The notes below the pieces were generated by a model, which was not told where the DNA came from, made no database searches, and saw only the letters and a list, made by a program, of their open reading frames with translations. Below, piece after piece: positions 58,501-64,000 of a DNA stretch of 64,000 bases (the stretch's first letter is position 1; every line of letters starts with the position of its first letter). Where the stretch lies: contig JAKTNV010000005.1 of NCBI GenBank assembly GCA_022747635.1, positions 49,009,013 to 49,073,012 of the forward strand, in the 5' to 3' direction. This stretch comes from Hetaerina americana (lineage: Eukaryota; Arthropoda; Insecta; Odonata; Calopterygidae). The translations under genes were made by a program, and so were the position numbers.

Positions 58501-60696
58501 TAACGATTTCCCTAAACATTTTCTTTCCAGTGGAAAATTGCAACAAAACTTTTGATCCTTGAGTGTGGAATCCATCTGCCATTGCAATCTTAAAATATGG
58601 AACCTTATTCAAGATTAATCATACAGGCATTCAAGTGCTTACATTCCCCACAGATTTCGACCCCCAGCGACCTTCTACCTGTTCCTAAAGATGAAAAATA
58701 ACATTGAAAGGTTTTTCAACACTTTTTTCTCCATGGAGGAGATGATGGAGAAAATGCTTAGTGATATTAGAACTATTAAAAAAAGCACATTCCACAAATG
58801 TTTTGAGGATTGGAAAAATATGTTGGCTTAAATGGCAGAAAATGATATCCAATAGGGATTATTTGAGGGGGAAAAAGATATTGATGAATGCATTAAAATA
58901 TGCTGATAAAATTTTAAATTTCCAATACTTATTGAATACACTTTGTATGCATCACCAAATGTAGTGATTTTAATTTGTTGGTGACTTTTGTTTGTTTTGC
59001 GAGTTACAGGAGAGAACAAGGAGAAAATTAGTCCATTCAATGCCCTGGAAAAGAAGAGAACATTCACATGAATGTAACCTCTCATCAAAAGAATGACACC
59101 AAAAGTGGCAATCTTGTGACAAGCATTAGCTGTTCCTTTGGTCCAGAAGAGGATTATAAGAAAAGCAGTTTTTATTTAAAGTTTTCCATTCTAACTGAAA
59201 ACCCAAGCATTCTCCTTTCTCTGAAAACATTGTTACTGATTATCTATAACTAACAGACTAAACGATAAAAAACTGTTGTTTTGCATGGCCATCTTAGCTA
59301 TTGAGCATAGAAATGAATTTTAGGTGGAAATGATTGTCGTCAAAAGGACATTAGTTAATCTTGAATGTAGAATTTATTAGATACCTAAAAAAAATAAAGG
59401 TTGTCATCTTCTTTGGCTGAAATCCATTCTGCAAAAAAATTACCCACACGTAATTTGGAATGCAAAAAATTGTTCTGCTAACAACTTCGTGACATTCATA
59501 ACAAAGCTCTGCATTTATCCTGTAAAAGGTGTTAGAAAAGAGTTTTTCCCTTTACCATTGAGATAAACAATGAATTGATCAGTAAAAAGGAGAAGGAAAA
59601 GATTGTACTTTGCCAAGGATCAATTGACAGAAAAATAACACCCAAAGACAAGAGTGAAGTACTCCCTAATTGAATTACCTTGTCTTTAAAATGGTCCATT
59701 ACAGTTGCTGTGCTCCCAGTGCAGTTGATAAGAACTAAGCCCAAGCATCGGGTTGGGTGGGCAAGGCCAAATCGTGCAAGGGTATTGGCTCCAGCTCCCT
59801 CTCCAAGACCAATCACGTAGCGCACATGAAGGAAATCCAGCACAGTAACAAGGTCCTCTCCAAGGGTCTGCAGTGCAGGGAACTGGAAACTGATAATTTA
59901 AATAATTTATCAAATAAAGGTCTCCCAAAATCAAGTCCAATGAGCAGCCATTGTTACAAAATACAAAGAAGGTAGGAAATAAGTGTACGTCTCCTCTTCT
60001 ACTCATTTATTCTCCTGTAACTTATAATGGTTTTCTAAGATGAAGGTTACGTTCAGGAGGTGAAAATACAAGATTAGTGAAGATAATAAGGTGGAATCAA
60101 AAGAGGCCCTGAACAATTTTCCAGATTTGGGAGTTCTAAAGGGCAACAGGGCATTGTGCCTACCTACTAACACTTTGAAATTGATGGCAATGATTTTAAT
60201 TTTCAGTTCATCTTGGCTTACAGTCTAGGAACTTTACGAAAGTTTTTTGTAAGTACAGCTTGCACATAATGGGAATACTTGGCCATTAAATTTCATCTGA
60301 AAATTGAGTATTTGCATTTATCACCTCACCATTAGAAAAAAATTATACTCCAAACTAAACTTTATTCTAAGTAAATTTAATGAAGAATGAATATCTAATG
60401 TTTGAAATCTCAAAAATTTTCAGTCTAACATTACCAAAAGAAAAATCTCATAAACCTTCAATTTAATTAACGTTGCATACCTTAACACTATGATAGTATT
60501 TCTACATGGTGAGATTCAAGATCTTAATGAATAGGTATCTATGAAAACTATTTAGGGTGATCATTTTAGTTTTCTTACTCATCAGGAAGATTTGGAGCAT
60601 TATCCTCTTGACCAGTAACATCAATGTAGATGAAGATGGAACGTTCCTTAATTTCACACATGCATGGGTGGTTGACAAAGTCATGAAAAGATGTGT
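34266..60696 (-). CDS. NDRG-like: NDRG-family protein (CG2082/ZK1073.1-like), 5' partial
   Basis: Coding segments on the minus strand are 60696-60579, 59889-59679, 45290-45216, 37154-37039, 36624-36462 and 34520-34266. They total 938 bp: two bases of a split codon, 311 codons and TGA. All junctions are GT-AG and phases agree. The N-terminal strands and the V-H-D-L-G-x-N-H stretch lie in exon(s) not found. NDRG proteins have an alpha/beta-hydrolase fold without a catalytic nucleophile; here the nucleophile elbow reads GLGEGAGA with Gly where Ser would be, so hydrolysis is not expected. The C-terminal tail carries three R-x-x-S sites (RTFS, RKLS, RRLS), like the SGK/AKT-type sites known in vertebrate NDRG1/2. 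The role is probably cytoplasmic signalling or trafficking; this is by family inference only. The gene spans at least 26.4 kb, with introns of 0.69, 14.4, 8.1, 0.41 and 1.9 kb. Confidence 0.92.
34521..36461 (-). other. NDRG intron e-terminal (1.9 kb)
   Basis: AT-rich intron with no recognised repeat beyond a short (TA)n at about 35797-35808. Confidence 0.7.
36462..36624 (-). CDS. NDRG-like: NDRG-family exon e
   Basis: The acceptor ends TTCTACAG. The first base completes Asn, then RKDLPLKNFKTDILLVTGAN, GSYAQAVEKLHLTLDKGKAA and LLKIDGVGDVMREA, in phase 0 before GTAAGT. It holds the late beta strand (D-I-L-L-V-T-G) and the K-I-D-G-V-G-D-V stretch, where classical hydrolases would carry the catalytic His region. 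The exon is 163 bp. Confidence 0.95.
37039..37154 (-). CDS. NDRG-like: NDRG-family exon d
   Basis: The acceptor ends TTATAG and the donor is GTAAGT. Phase 0 entry reads QLENDPAGDKEKVIQEFQKK then LRSTINSRNLKSFVNAFL and two bases of an Asn codon. It matches the helical segment of the family ending I-N-x-R-N-L-x-x-F-V-x-A-F-x-N. It directly continues KFGH of exon c. The exon is 116 bp. Confidence 0.93.
38655..38790 (-). mobile_element. tRNA-like SINE head, inverted
   Basis: On the minus strand it reads GGTGGTCATGGTACTAGCTT then CCCAGGTTCTAATTCCAGCC, a box A-like and box B-like pair comparable to the SINE-2 head at 53.14-53.20 kb. It is head-to-head with the plus-strand SINE-2 piece that follows. 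Confidence 0.55.
38795..38965 (+). mobile_element. SINE-2 5' part
   Basis: It has CACCAGATTTGAATTCTGGT (box B-like), AGAGACATCCTGATCCCTTC and GGAGAGCAGTTCAAGT, matching the front half of the copy at 53130-53440. The 3' half with its trinucleotide tail is missing. Confidence 0.6.
44062..44154 (-). CDS. Candidate 93-bp cassette exon in NDRG intron
   Basis: Flanked on the minus strand by GTCTCTAG and GTAATG, it is open for 31 codons and phase 0 at both ends (ITRLLLYLFNVCDPLPLGYL then LISTDLQDVDE). It could be included between exons c and d without a frame change. The residues do not match any NDRG sequence I recall, and exon c joins exon d perfectly without it. Chance is a real possibility in 8 kb of intron. 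Confidence 0.2.
45216..45290 (-). CDS. NDRG-like: NDRG-family exon c
   Basis: A 75-bp exon, phase 0 at both ends, with acceptor CTTTTTCAG and donor GTGAGT. It reads FMNWKLGSGVNTSAEHYLVF then HKFGH, matching the W-K ... A-E-x-Y-L-x-F/Y-H-K-F-G cap-region stretch of the CG2082/ZK1073.1 group. Its position follows FKDK of exon b exactly. Confidence 0.93.
47215..47400 (+). pseudogene. LINE RT palm fragment
   Basis: It reads MDEVIKTVHLGKGLKMGDKE then V-TLCYTEN, resembling the stretch running into the RT catalytic YADD, here decayed to YTEN. About 60 residues are legible, with stops. It is probably the RTE/L2-like family seen elsewhere in the window. Confidence 0.55.
47835..48300 (-). mobile_element. 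Decayed mariner transposase C-terminal half
   Basis: On the minus strand HHDNIPAHNAH-like sequence near 48205-48175 is the second catalytic Asp block. The open frame from 48154 then gives KNSTEMMSQPLYSLKMAPFD, SFLFPETKKTIKSHRFTG, AIPKIEFQKYFEDWKKHWYK and ends NGGYFKGDNIDIDE at a stop. YSLKMAPFDSFLF corresponds to Y-S-P-D-L-A-P-x-D-F-F-L-F with its Asp kept. The N-terminal half and clear terminal repeats are not seen. It lies in the antisense-free orientation of the host gene intron (same strand as the gene). Confidence 0.8.
49855..50060 (+). pseudogene. LINE 3' end fragment
   Basis: It corresponds to codons near the end of the 3.3-4.0 kb open LINE copy: QWRQERQEHFDWHWDVKD-like sequence and a GGQKHVELKKGLL tail near 49985-50028, then a 3' flank with GTGTTTTATTAGGAG, paralleling GTGTTTTGTTAGGAG at about 4003-4017. 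This places the LINE 3' boundary. It is strongly 5'-truncated. Confidence 0.65.
53130..53440 (+). mobile_element. SINE-2 copy, best preserved
   Basis: The head is TGCAGTGGCTAGCATACTTG with box B-like GGTGCGAATCCTGG. The body is TTCAGGGATATCCCGATCCC, GTGAAGAGCACTTCAAGTTG, CTCTCTCCACCCTTCCTCC, AGCAGTCAGTCGCCTCCC and the tail is a run of TAC/ACT trinucleotides to about 53431. Related copies lie at 8.3 and 38.8 kb. tRNA-like head plus unrelated body plus trinucleotide tail fits a SINE. Confidence 0.75.
53771..54084. mobile_element. Head-to-head SINE-3 pair with 11-bp direct repeat
   Basis: GGGTAAAATAA occurs exactly at 53760-53770 and 54085-54095 and bounds a 314-bp insert. The left part (53771-53870) is a minus-strand copy from the tRNA-like head to TTGTTGCA. 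The right part is a plus-strand copy with the same head and the full 3' body ending CATCTCCCGCAGTTTCTTTG. The single outer duplication implies one integration event producing an inverted 5' part. Confidence 0.75.
53912..53983 (+). repeat. tRNA-like head of SINE-3
   Basis: These 72 nt fold as a cloverleaf. The acceptor GTCTTGA pairs with TCAAGGC (7 pairs, one G-T). The D stem is GCTT/AAGC. The anticodon stem CTTGA/TAGAG has one mismatch, with loop CTGGATA (nominal anticodon GGA). The T arm CTGGG-TTCGAAT-CCCAG is perfect. A serine tRNA would need a long variable arm, which is absent. Diverged neighbours share the SINE body downstream, so this is a SINE promoter head, not a working tRNA. Confidence 0.75.
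54745..54930 (+). mobile_element. SINE-3 copy, diverged
   Basis: TCTGGTTCCAAATCTAGGTC (degraded box B), then AAGGCAAATGATTTTTACAC, ATGACTCCATTACAGTAACT and GCACATCTCCTGGAGTTCTT match the SINE-3 body in order. The box A half is illegible. Confidence 0.7.
55005..55225 (+). mobile_element. SINE-3 copy, diverged
   Basis: It has a leader TTTCAAGCCCTAAAAATTCA, then GGTATCTTAACTG (box A), AGGGATCCAGGTTCAAAGCC (box B), AAATGATTTTTGCACC, GGATGACTCTGTTGAGTAAC and GTCATCTCCTGAAGTTTTTT. The leader also precedes the 53.9 kb copy (AGAAGCCCCAAAATTTCAGA), so the SINE-3 unit seems to begin before the tRNA-like head. Confidence 0.7.
58660..58895 (+). mobile_element. Decayed mariner transposase C-terminus
   Basis: From about 58670 the frame reads ATFYLFLKMKNNIERFFNTF, FSMEEMMEKMLSDIRTIKKS and TFHKCFEDWKNMLA before a stop, then NGDYFEGE-like remnants. 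This is the end of mariner transposase (x-D-F-x-L-F-P-K-M-K ... K-C-F-E-D-W-K). The third catalytic Asp is replaced by Thr. No N-terminal part or terminal repeats were seen. Confidence 0.7.
59679..59889 (-). CDS. NDRG-like: NDRG-family exon b (pseudo-nucleophile elbow)
   Basis: The acceptor ends TTATCAG. The first base completes an Asp codon with exon a, giving D-FQFPALQTLGEDLVTVLDFL, then HVRYVIGLGEGAGANTLARF, then GLAHPTRCLGLVLINCTGS, ending HFKDK in phase 0 before GTAATT. GLGEGAGA is the degenerate elbow between strand and helix; it and LVLIN are the strongest family signatures. The exon is 211 bp. Confidence 0.95.
59890..60578 (-). other. NDRG intron a-b (0.69 kb)
   Basis: Short AT-rich intron with a good donor (GTAAG) and acceptor (TTATCAG). 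No repeat or other signal was noticed. Confidence 0.85.
60579..60696 (-). CDS. NDRG-like: NDRG-family exon a (first one found)
   Basis: The acceptor TTTTTTACAG precedes and the donor GTAAG follows. Starting two bases into a codon, it reads TSFHDFVNHPCMCEIKERSI, then FIYIDVTGQEDNAPNLPD, ending with two bases of the next codon. This is the NDRG segment F-x-x-F-x-N...V-D-x-x-G-Q-x-x-x-A-P. The preceding exon must end in the first base of a His or Asn codon to fit the family N-H-T/S context. Confidence 0.9.
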
Positions 60697-62399
60697 CTGT
60701 AAAAAACAAGAAAATAGGAATAAATGATGGTAACTGAAAAAATGACACCTGATACCAATAGGTACAACCGGAATATATTTTAACACTCTTAAAAGGAAAA
60801 CTAATAACAAATTTTTACATGAATTTCAAAGGAACAAATTAAATACCTCCATCAAAAGTTTGACTGGTTGAAAAATTAAACTTAAACCAACAAAGTAACA
60901 GCTCAGTTAAAATCTTGACAAATTTTTAGTACACCCTTACCAATCAATTGGGTTTCAGGTACTCTAATCAGCAAGGCCATTTTGTTACATCAAGACAATT
61001 TGAGAAAGGCCATGAAGCATTGAATGATTACATTGGGCTAACATGACAAGAGTGATATATTCGTTGAGTAAGAATACCAACAGGCATTTTGAAAGAGCTA
61101 CAATCAAATGTAAGCTCCTAATTTGCTTGTTACATTCTATTTTTACTGTTGAAGTTGTTGAATATACATGCAATTCATCAAAAGTTAAAATTCTATACCA
61201 ATGTAACCTCAAGTTCACATCACATACAATTAACTGCCTGGCCTGAAATTAGCAGAAGTTCACTTCATTATTGCTATGAAGTTTCTATGATTTTGTGTTA
61301 TTCACATGAATAACAGCAGTATTTATTCTAAATGTAATGTGCGGTAAGTACTTGTTTTTCACTAAAATCATAGGCACTTATTGAATAAAATCTGAAAAAA
61401 TAAGACTAGGTAGATAATTTATGAAACTACGTACAAACATGCATGAAGCAAACAATAATAATAGAAAATAAATGATAATAGGAAATCATATAATATTTTC
61501 TAAAGAAATAAAGACAATAAATACTCTTAGGCATCAAGAGTTATACAATTCAAAGTGAATATATTTGTTTACATCATTTGAGGTATATCAAAAATGTATC
61601 TTAAAATATTTTGTTGATATTTTAAAAACAAAGTGAAAAGCTTTAAAAGAGATTTTCATGGCCTCTTAAAAACATGAATAGGCTAAGGTTTAAGTGATGT
61701 TTCAACATTATCAGACATGCATGGTTTTGCTACATTTGTCATCTGACTAATGGAACTGCAAAAAAATCTTTGTCCAAGGTGGTACGTGTAAAACACTATG
61801 ACTTTGACAATCATTTTTTGGCAACACCGCAGGCAGCTCTTAACTTTTTACCTTGCTTAGTTATTTATTACATAATATAAATGTGCCATGACCTAAATAA
61901 AGTAAAGATATTACGACTGAATTAATACACCTTACACTAATGGGATTTTTAAGTATTAAATCCCTCTTTTTGAAACGTAATGAGCAGAAGATAATCTTCA
62001 TAATGTATCTTTCATCTTCAGGAGGTAAACCAAGGTGATTATAAGGTTCTAAACTGTCCTAAATTATATTCAGGAGCAAAGCATCAAAAAGGGACACATG
62101 AGGCATAGCACTGGCACATTAAATTATGTCTCAATCATCCTCATCGGGAGAGGAGGGGATCAGAAAAACCTAACAAAACATGCAATAACAGAAATTTATG
62201 GACCGAAAGGAGTGCAGTTTCATCATGTAGAAAAGGTGGGCCTATAGGGAAAAGGAGATAAACTAAGGAAAGGAGGAGGATGAAGGAAAGTCTGCTTAGT
62301 TCTCCGAATGAGTTGCCAATGGAGCAATTTTTTAAATGTCCAACATAATGACTGCTCTACCATCATCCACCACATGACATGTAGTTAATCGAGCACAAT
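60697..62399 (-). other. Upstream intron of NDRG gene, N-terminal exon not found
   Basis: I looked on the minus strand for the family V-H-D-L-G-x-N-H and G-D-x-x-V-x-x-Q-G segments and did not find them. The sequence is AT-rich with no recognised repeat, and is inferred to be intronic because exon a begins with a clear acceptor. Confidence 0.55.
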
Positions 62400-63180
62400 C
62401 GAACTGCGGCTCACAGTGCGGAAATTCGATGCACTAGCCATCGATTCCACCCCATCCCCAAGAAAGGAGTTCTTACATTGGTTCATCACCATTGGACACA
62501 TATCCATATCTGAAGGTTATGGCATTGGGAGTCGCTCGAGGAATCTTCCTTACATGACTGCTCACTTTCCTACGCAATTCCTCGAAACCAAGACGAACTT
62601 TCCCCTGTCCTTTCCACCCTAGAAAACGAAAGCACTCAGTGCTCCATTGGTGACAGATAGACAGCGTAGTGCTTTCACGGTGATGAAGCAATCCCCTTGC
62701 AATCGTTTCGGTCGTGATCGTTGGCCGGAACGTTAAAGACCGGGACAAACCCCCGCAGGTTTCGGCGGAGTATATTTTCTAGAAAGTTCGCGCCAGGTCT
62801 CCCGCTGAGGATGCGGATCCGTGAGCAATGTGGAAGCCGAGACTTCACCTCGGGCGGCCATTCCATTTCAACGGAAGAGTTTTCTCACGCTGCGGGAACG
62901 TTATGGGTTCCGGGGCTAATGGCAAGGCAGGAGAAAGGGAACAAGGGACTACTCTAAATCGAATCTAAAATCAGAACCTGACCGCAGTCTGAGTGACGAC
63001 CGAGGCCGTTGGCAAAGCCTTGTTTTGTTTTTTTTTTTCCATTTCGAAAAACTTTTCATTTCTCTTTGATGTTACGGCAAGACCATCGCTGATCAGTTAT
63101 TTATCACGGTCGAGAATTTCGCTCTCTCAAGCAGACTACCAGAACATTACAACCGCAACATGCATCTTACGTGTATGTTA
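62400..63180. promoter_or_regulatory. GC/CpG-richer patch, possible promoter or first exon
   Basis: Between about 62.4 and 63.2 kb the sequence is clearly richer in G, C and CpG than the introns on either side (for example GGTTTCGGCGGAGTATATTT near 62759). It lies upstream of the first exon found for the minus-strand NDRG gene. Open frames on both strands have no family resemblance. A promoter or 5' untranslated exon is only an inference; an unrelated repeat is the alternative. Confidence 0.3.
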
Positions 63181-64000
63181 GGGACGTGTCGGGGGTATTA
63201 AAAATGAATGATTTCTTTCCGTTAAATTTGTGTTTGTATACCAACTGCCACAAATTTAATCTTTTAACCATAGCCAAGTTATAAGAGATGCCATACGATT
63301 CGCTCGTGGGACTATGATTCAGATATCAATTTTTATTTTAATTTAACGGATAGAAGAAGGAACGTTCATGTAAAATTATTGCTAGTTCATGTAAAGAATA
63401 AATAATGAAGCGGGTATTCTATTAACAATGATTATTTAAGCAAATTAAATCAAAGAGTGCATACAAAAATTTCTAATATGACTTAAATTTATGACGGTCT
63501 TATGAATACTTCTCGAAATTTGAAATGAGCAAGGCAGGAATCTCACTTGATAGAATACATTTCAATCTTCGCTTCCTTCAATAAAGTCAATACGGTGATT
63601 ACTGAACCACCACAATAACCCATTGGTGGAATAAATGATCCTGTTCTCTGCCAATTTTTCCATTCCTCCTTAAAAATTGAGTTTGCTTTTAAGTGATAGA
63701 AAAATATCCAGGAGAGAACAGAAGATTTCATTTGACAAAAAGAACTTATATACCCAAACAGCTATTTTACTTTTGACGGTCAGCGAATTTTTCAAAAATT
63801 TGAAGTCTAATTAATCTTTAGGTTACTTCTATAAGGAGCGTTTTGAAGAAAATTGGCCTTTCCTTCACGGTGAAGCAGTTCTTATCGTTTATTTGTGGGA
63901 GGCGCGTAAACTCCGGAGGCCACAAATTCATTCACGAAAGCCAGGTAATTAGGGAAAGATATACGGTTACGAAGGCGGGCTGCAGAAAACCACAAATCGC
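63181..64000. other. Unassigned sequence at window end
   Basis: AT-rich, then slightly GC-richer in the last 150 bases. No gene or repeat is recognised. Confidence 0.35.

Larger units (their letters stand above)
45291..59678 (-). other. NDRG intron b-c (14.4 kb)
   Basis: The largest intron. It contains LINE, mariner and SINE relics listed separately, mostly in plus orientation. Apart from these, 45.3-47.2, 48.4-49.8, 50.1-53.1 and 55.3-58.6 kb show nothing recognisable. Confidence 0.7.

Noticed and set aside
58355..58612. 86-codon minus-strand open frame in the large NDRG intron
   Set aside because: It looks protein-like by composition, but no family motif, splice sites or neighbours support it, and it is likely chance in AT-rich sequence.
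59757..60006. Plus-strand and alternative minus-strand frames over NDRG exon b
   Set aside because: Only the frame giving GLGEGAGA and LVLIN matches the family and joins in phase with the neighbouring exons.
62416..62957. Small coding genes in the GC-rich patch
   Set aside because: Frames exist on both strands with no family resemblance or splice context; GC-rich sequence simply has fewer stops.
1..64000. CRISPR array, prokaryotic operon or integrated virus
   Set aside because: No regularly spaced repeats with unique spacers, no dense same-strand genes and no viral structural or replication proteins were seen; introns and retroelements show a eukaryotic chromosome.

Overview
This is a eukaryotic, AT-rich, intron- and transposon-laden window, most likely from an arthropod and probably an insect. 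The only host gene I can support is an NDRG-family gene whose closest remembered relatives are Drosophila CG2082 and C. elegans ZK1073.1. Its coding sequence is split by canonical GT-AG introns. The rest is decayed mariner, non-LTR (LINE), Penelope-like and SINE sequence plus long (TA)n arrays. I see no bacterial-style genes, operons, CRISPR arrays, rRNA or functional tRNA. The species cannot be fixed from the sequence alone.

Layout. 0-31 kb is a transposon graveyard. In order it holds: a LINE RT scrap (0.5 kb); a (TA)n array, SINE-1 copy, mariner relic and LINE RT fragment placed end to end (2.3-4.1 kb); a mariner relic (6.2-7.0 kb); a nested inverted-repeat block (7.7 kb); a SINE-2 copy and a LINE RT relic (8.3-10.1 kb); a Penelope-like RT relic on the minus strand (10.7-11.3 kb); a SINE-1 copy (12.3 kb); a CR1/Jockey-like LINE piece, (TA)n array and large foldback element (15.1-16.0 kb); a non-LTR element with ORF1 and an APE endonuclease on the minus strand (16.05-18.1 kb); a second minus-strand LINE relic split by a mariner with intact ends (18.8-20.1 kb); a (TA)n/(CA)n array, SINE-1 and LINE RT relic (24.1-25.9 kb); a mariner relic (26.6-27.1 kb); a Penelope-type GIY-YIG endonuclease (27.9-28.3 kb); and a three-level nested insertion (29.2-30.3 kb).

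34.3-60.7 kb carries the NDRG-family gene on the minus strand. Six exons total 938 bp and encode 311 contiguous residues plus a stop codon. All junction phases agree. The N-terminal exon or exons were not found; they lie in 60.7-64 kb unrecognised or beyond the window. The introns hold further LINE, mariner and SINE relics. Two of the SINE insertions are head-to-head pairs, one of them flanked by an 11-bp direct repeat. A GC-richer patch at 62.4-63.2 kb is a possible, unproven promoter or first-exon region.

I did not find a convincing new biological system. The most informative observations are the nested insertion with perfect target-site duplications at 29.2-30.3 kb, the head-to-head SINE with its direct repeat at 53.8-54.1 kb, the 262-bp foldback beside a (TA)n array, and a 93-bp in-frame candidate cassette exon inside the NDRG gene.
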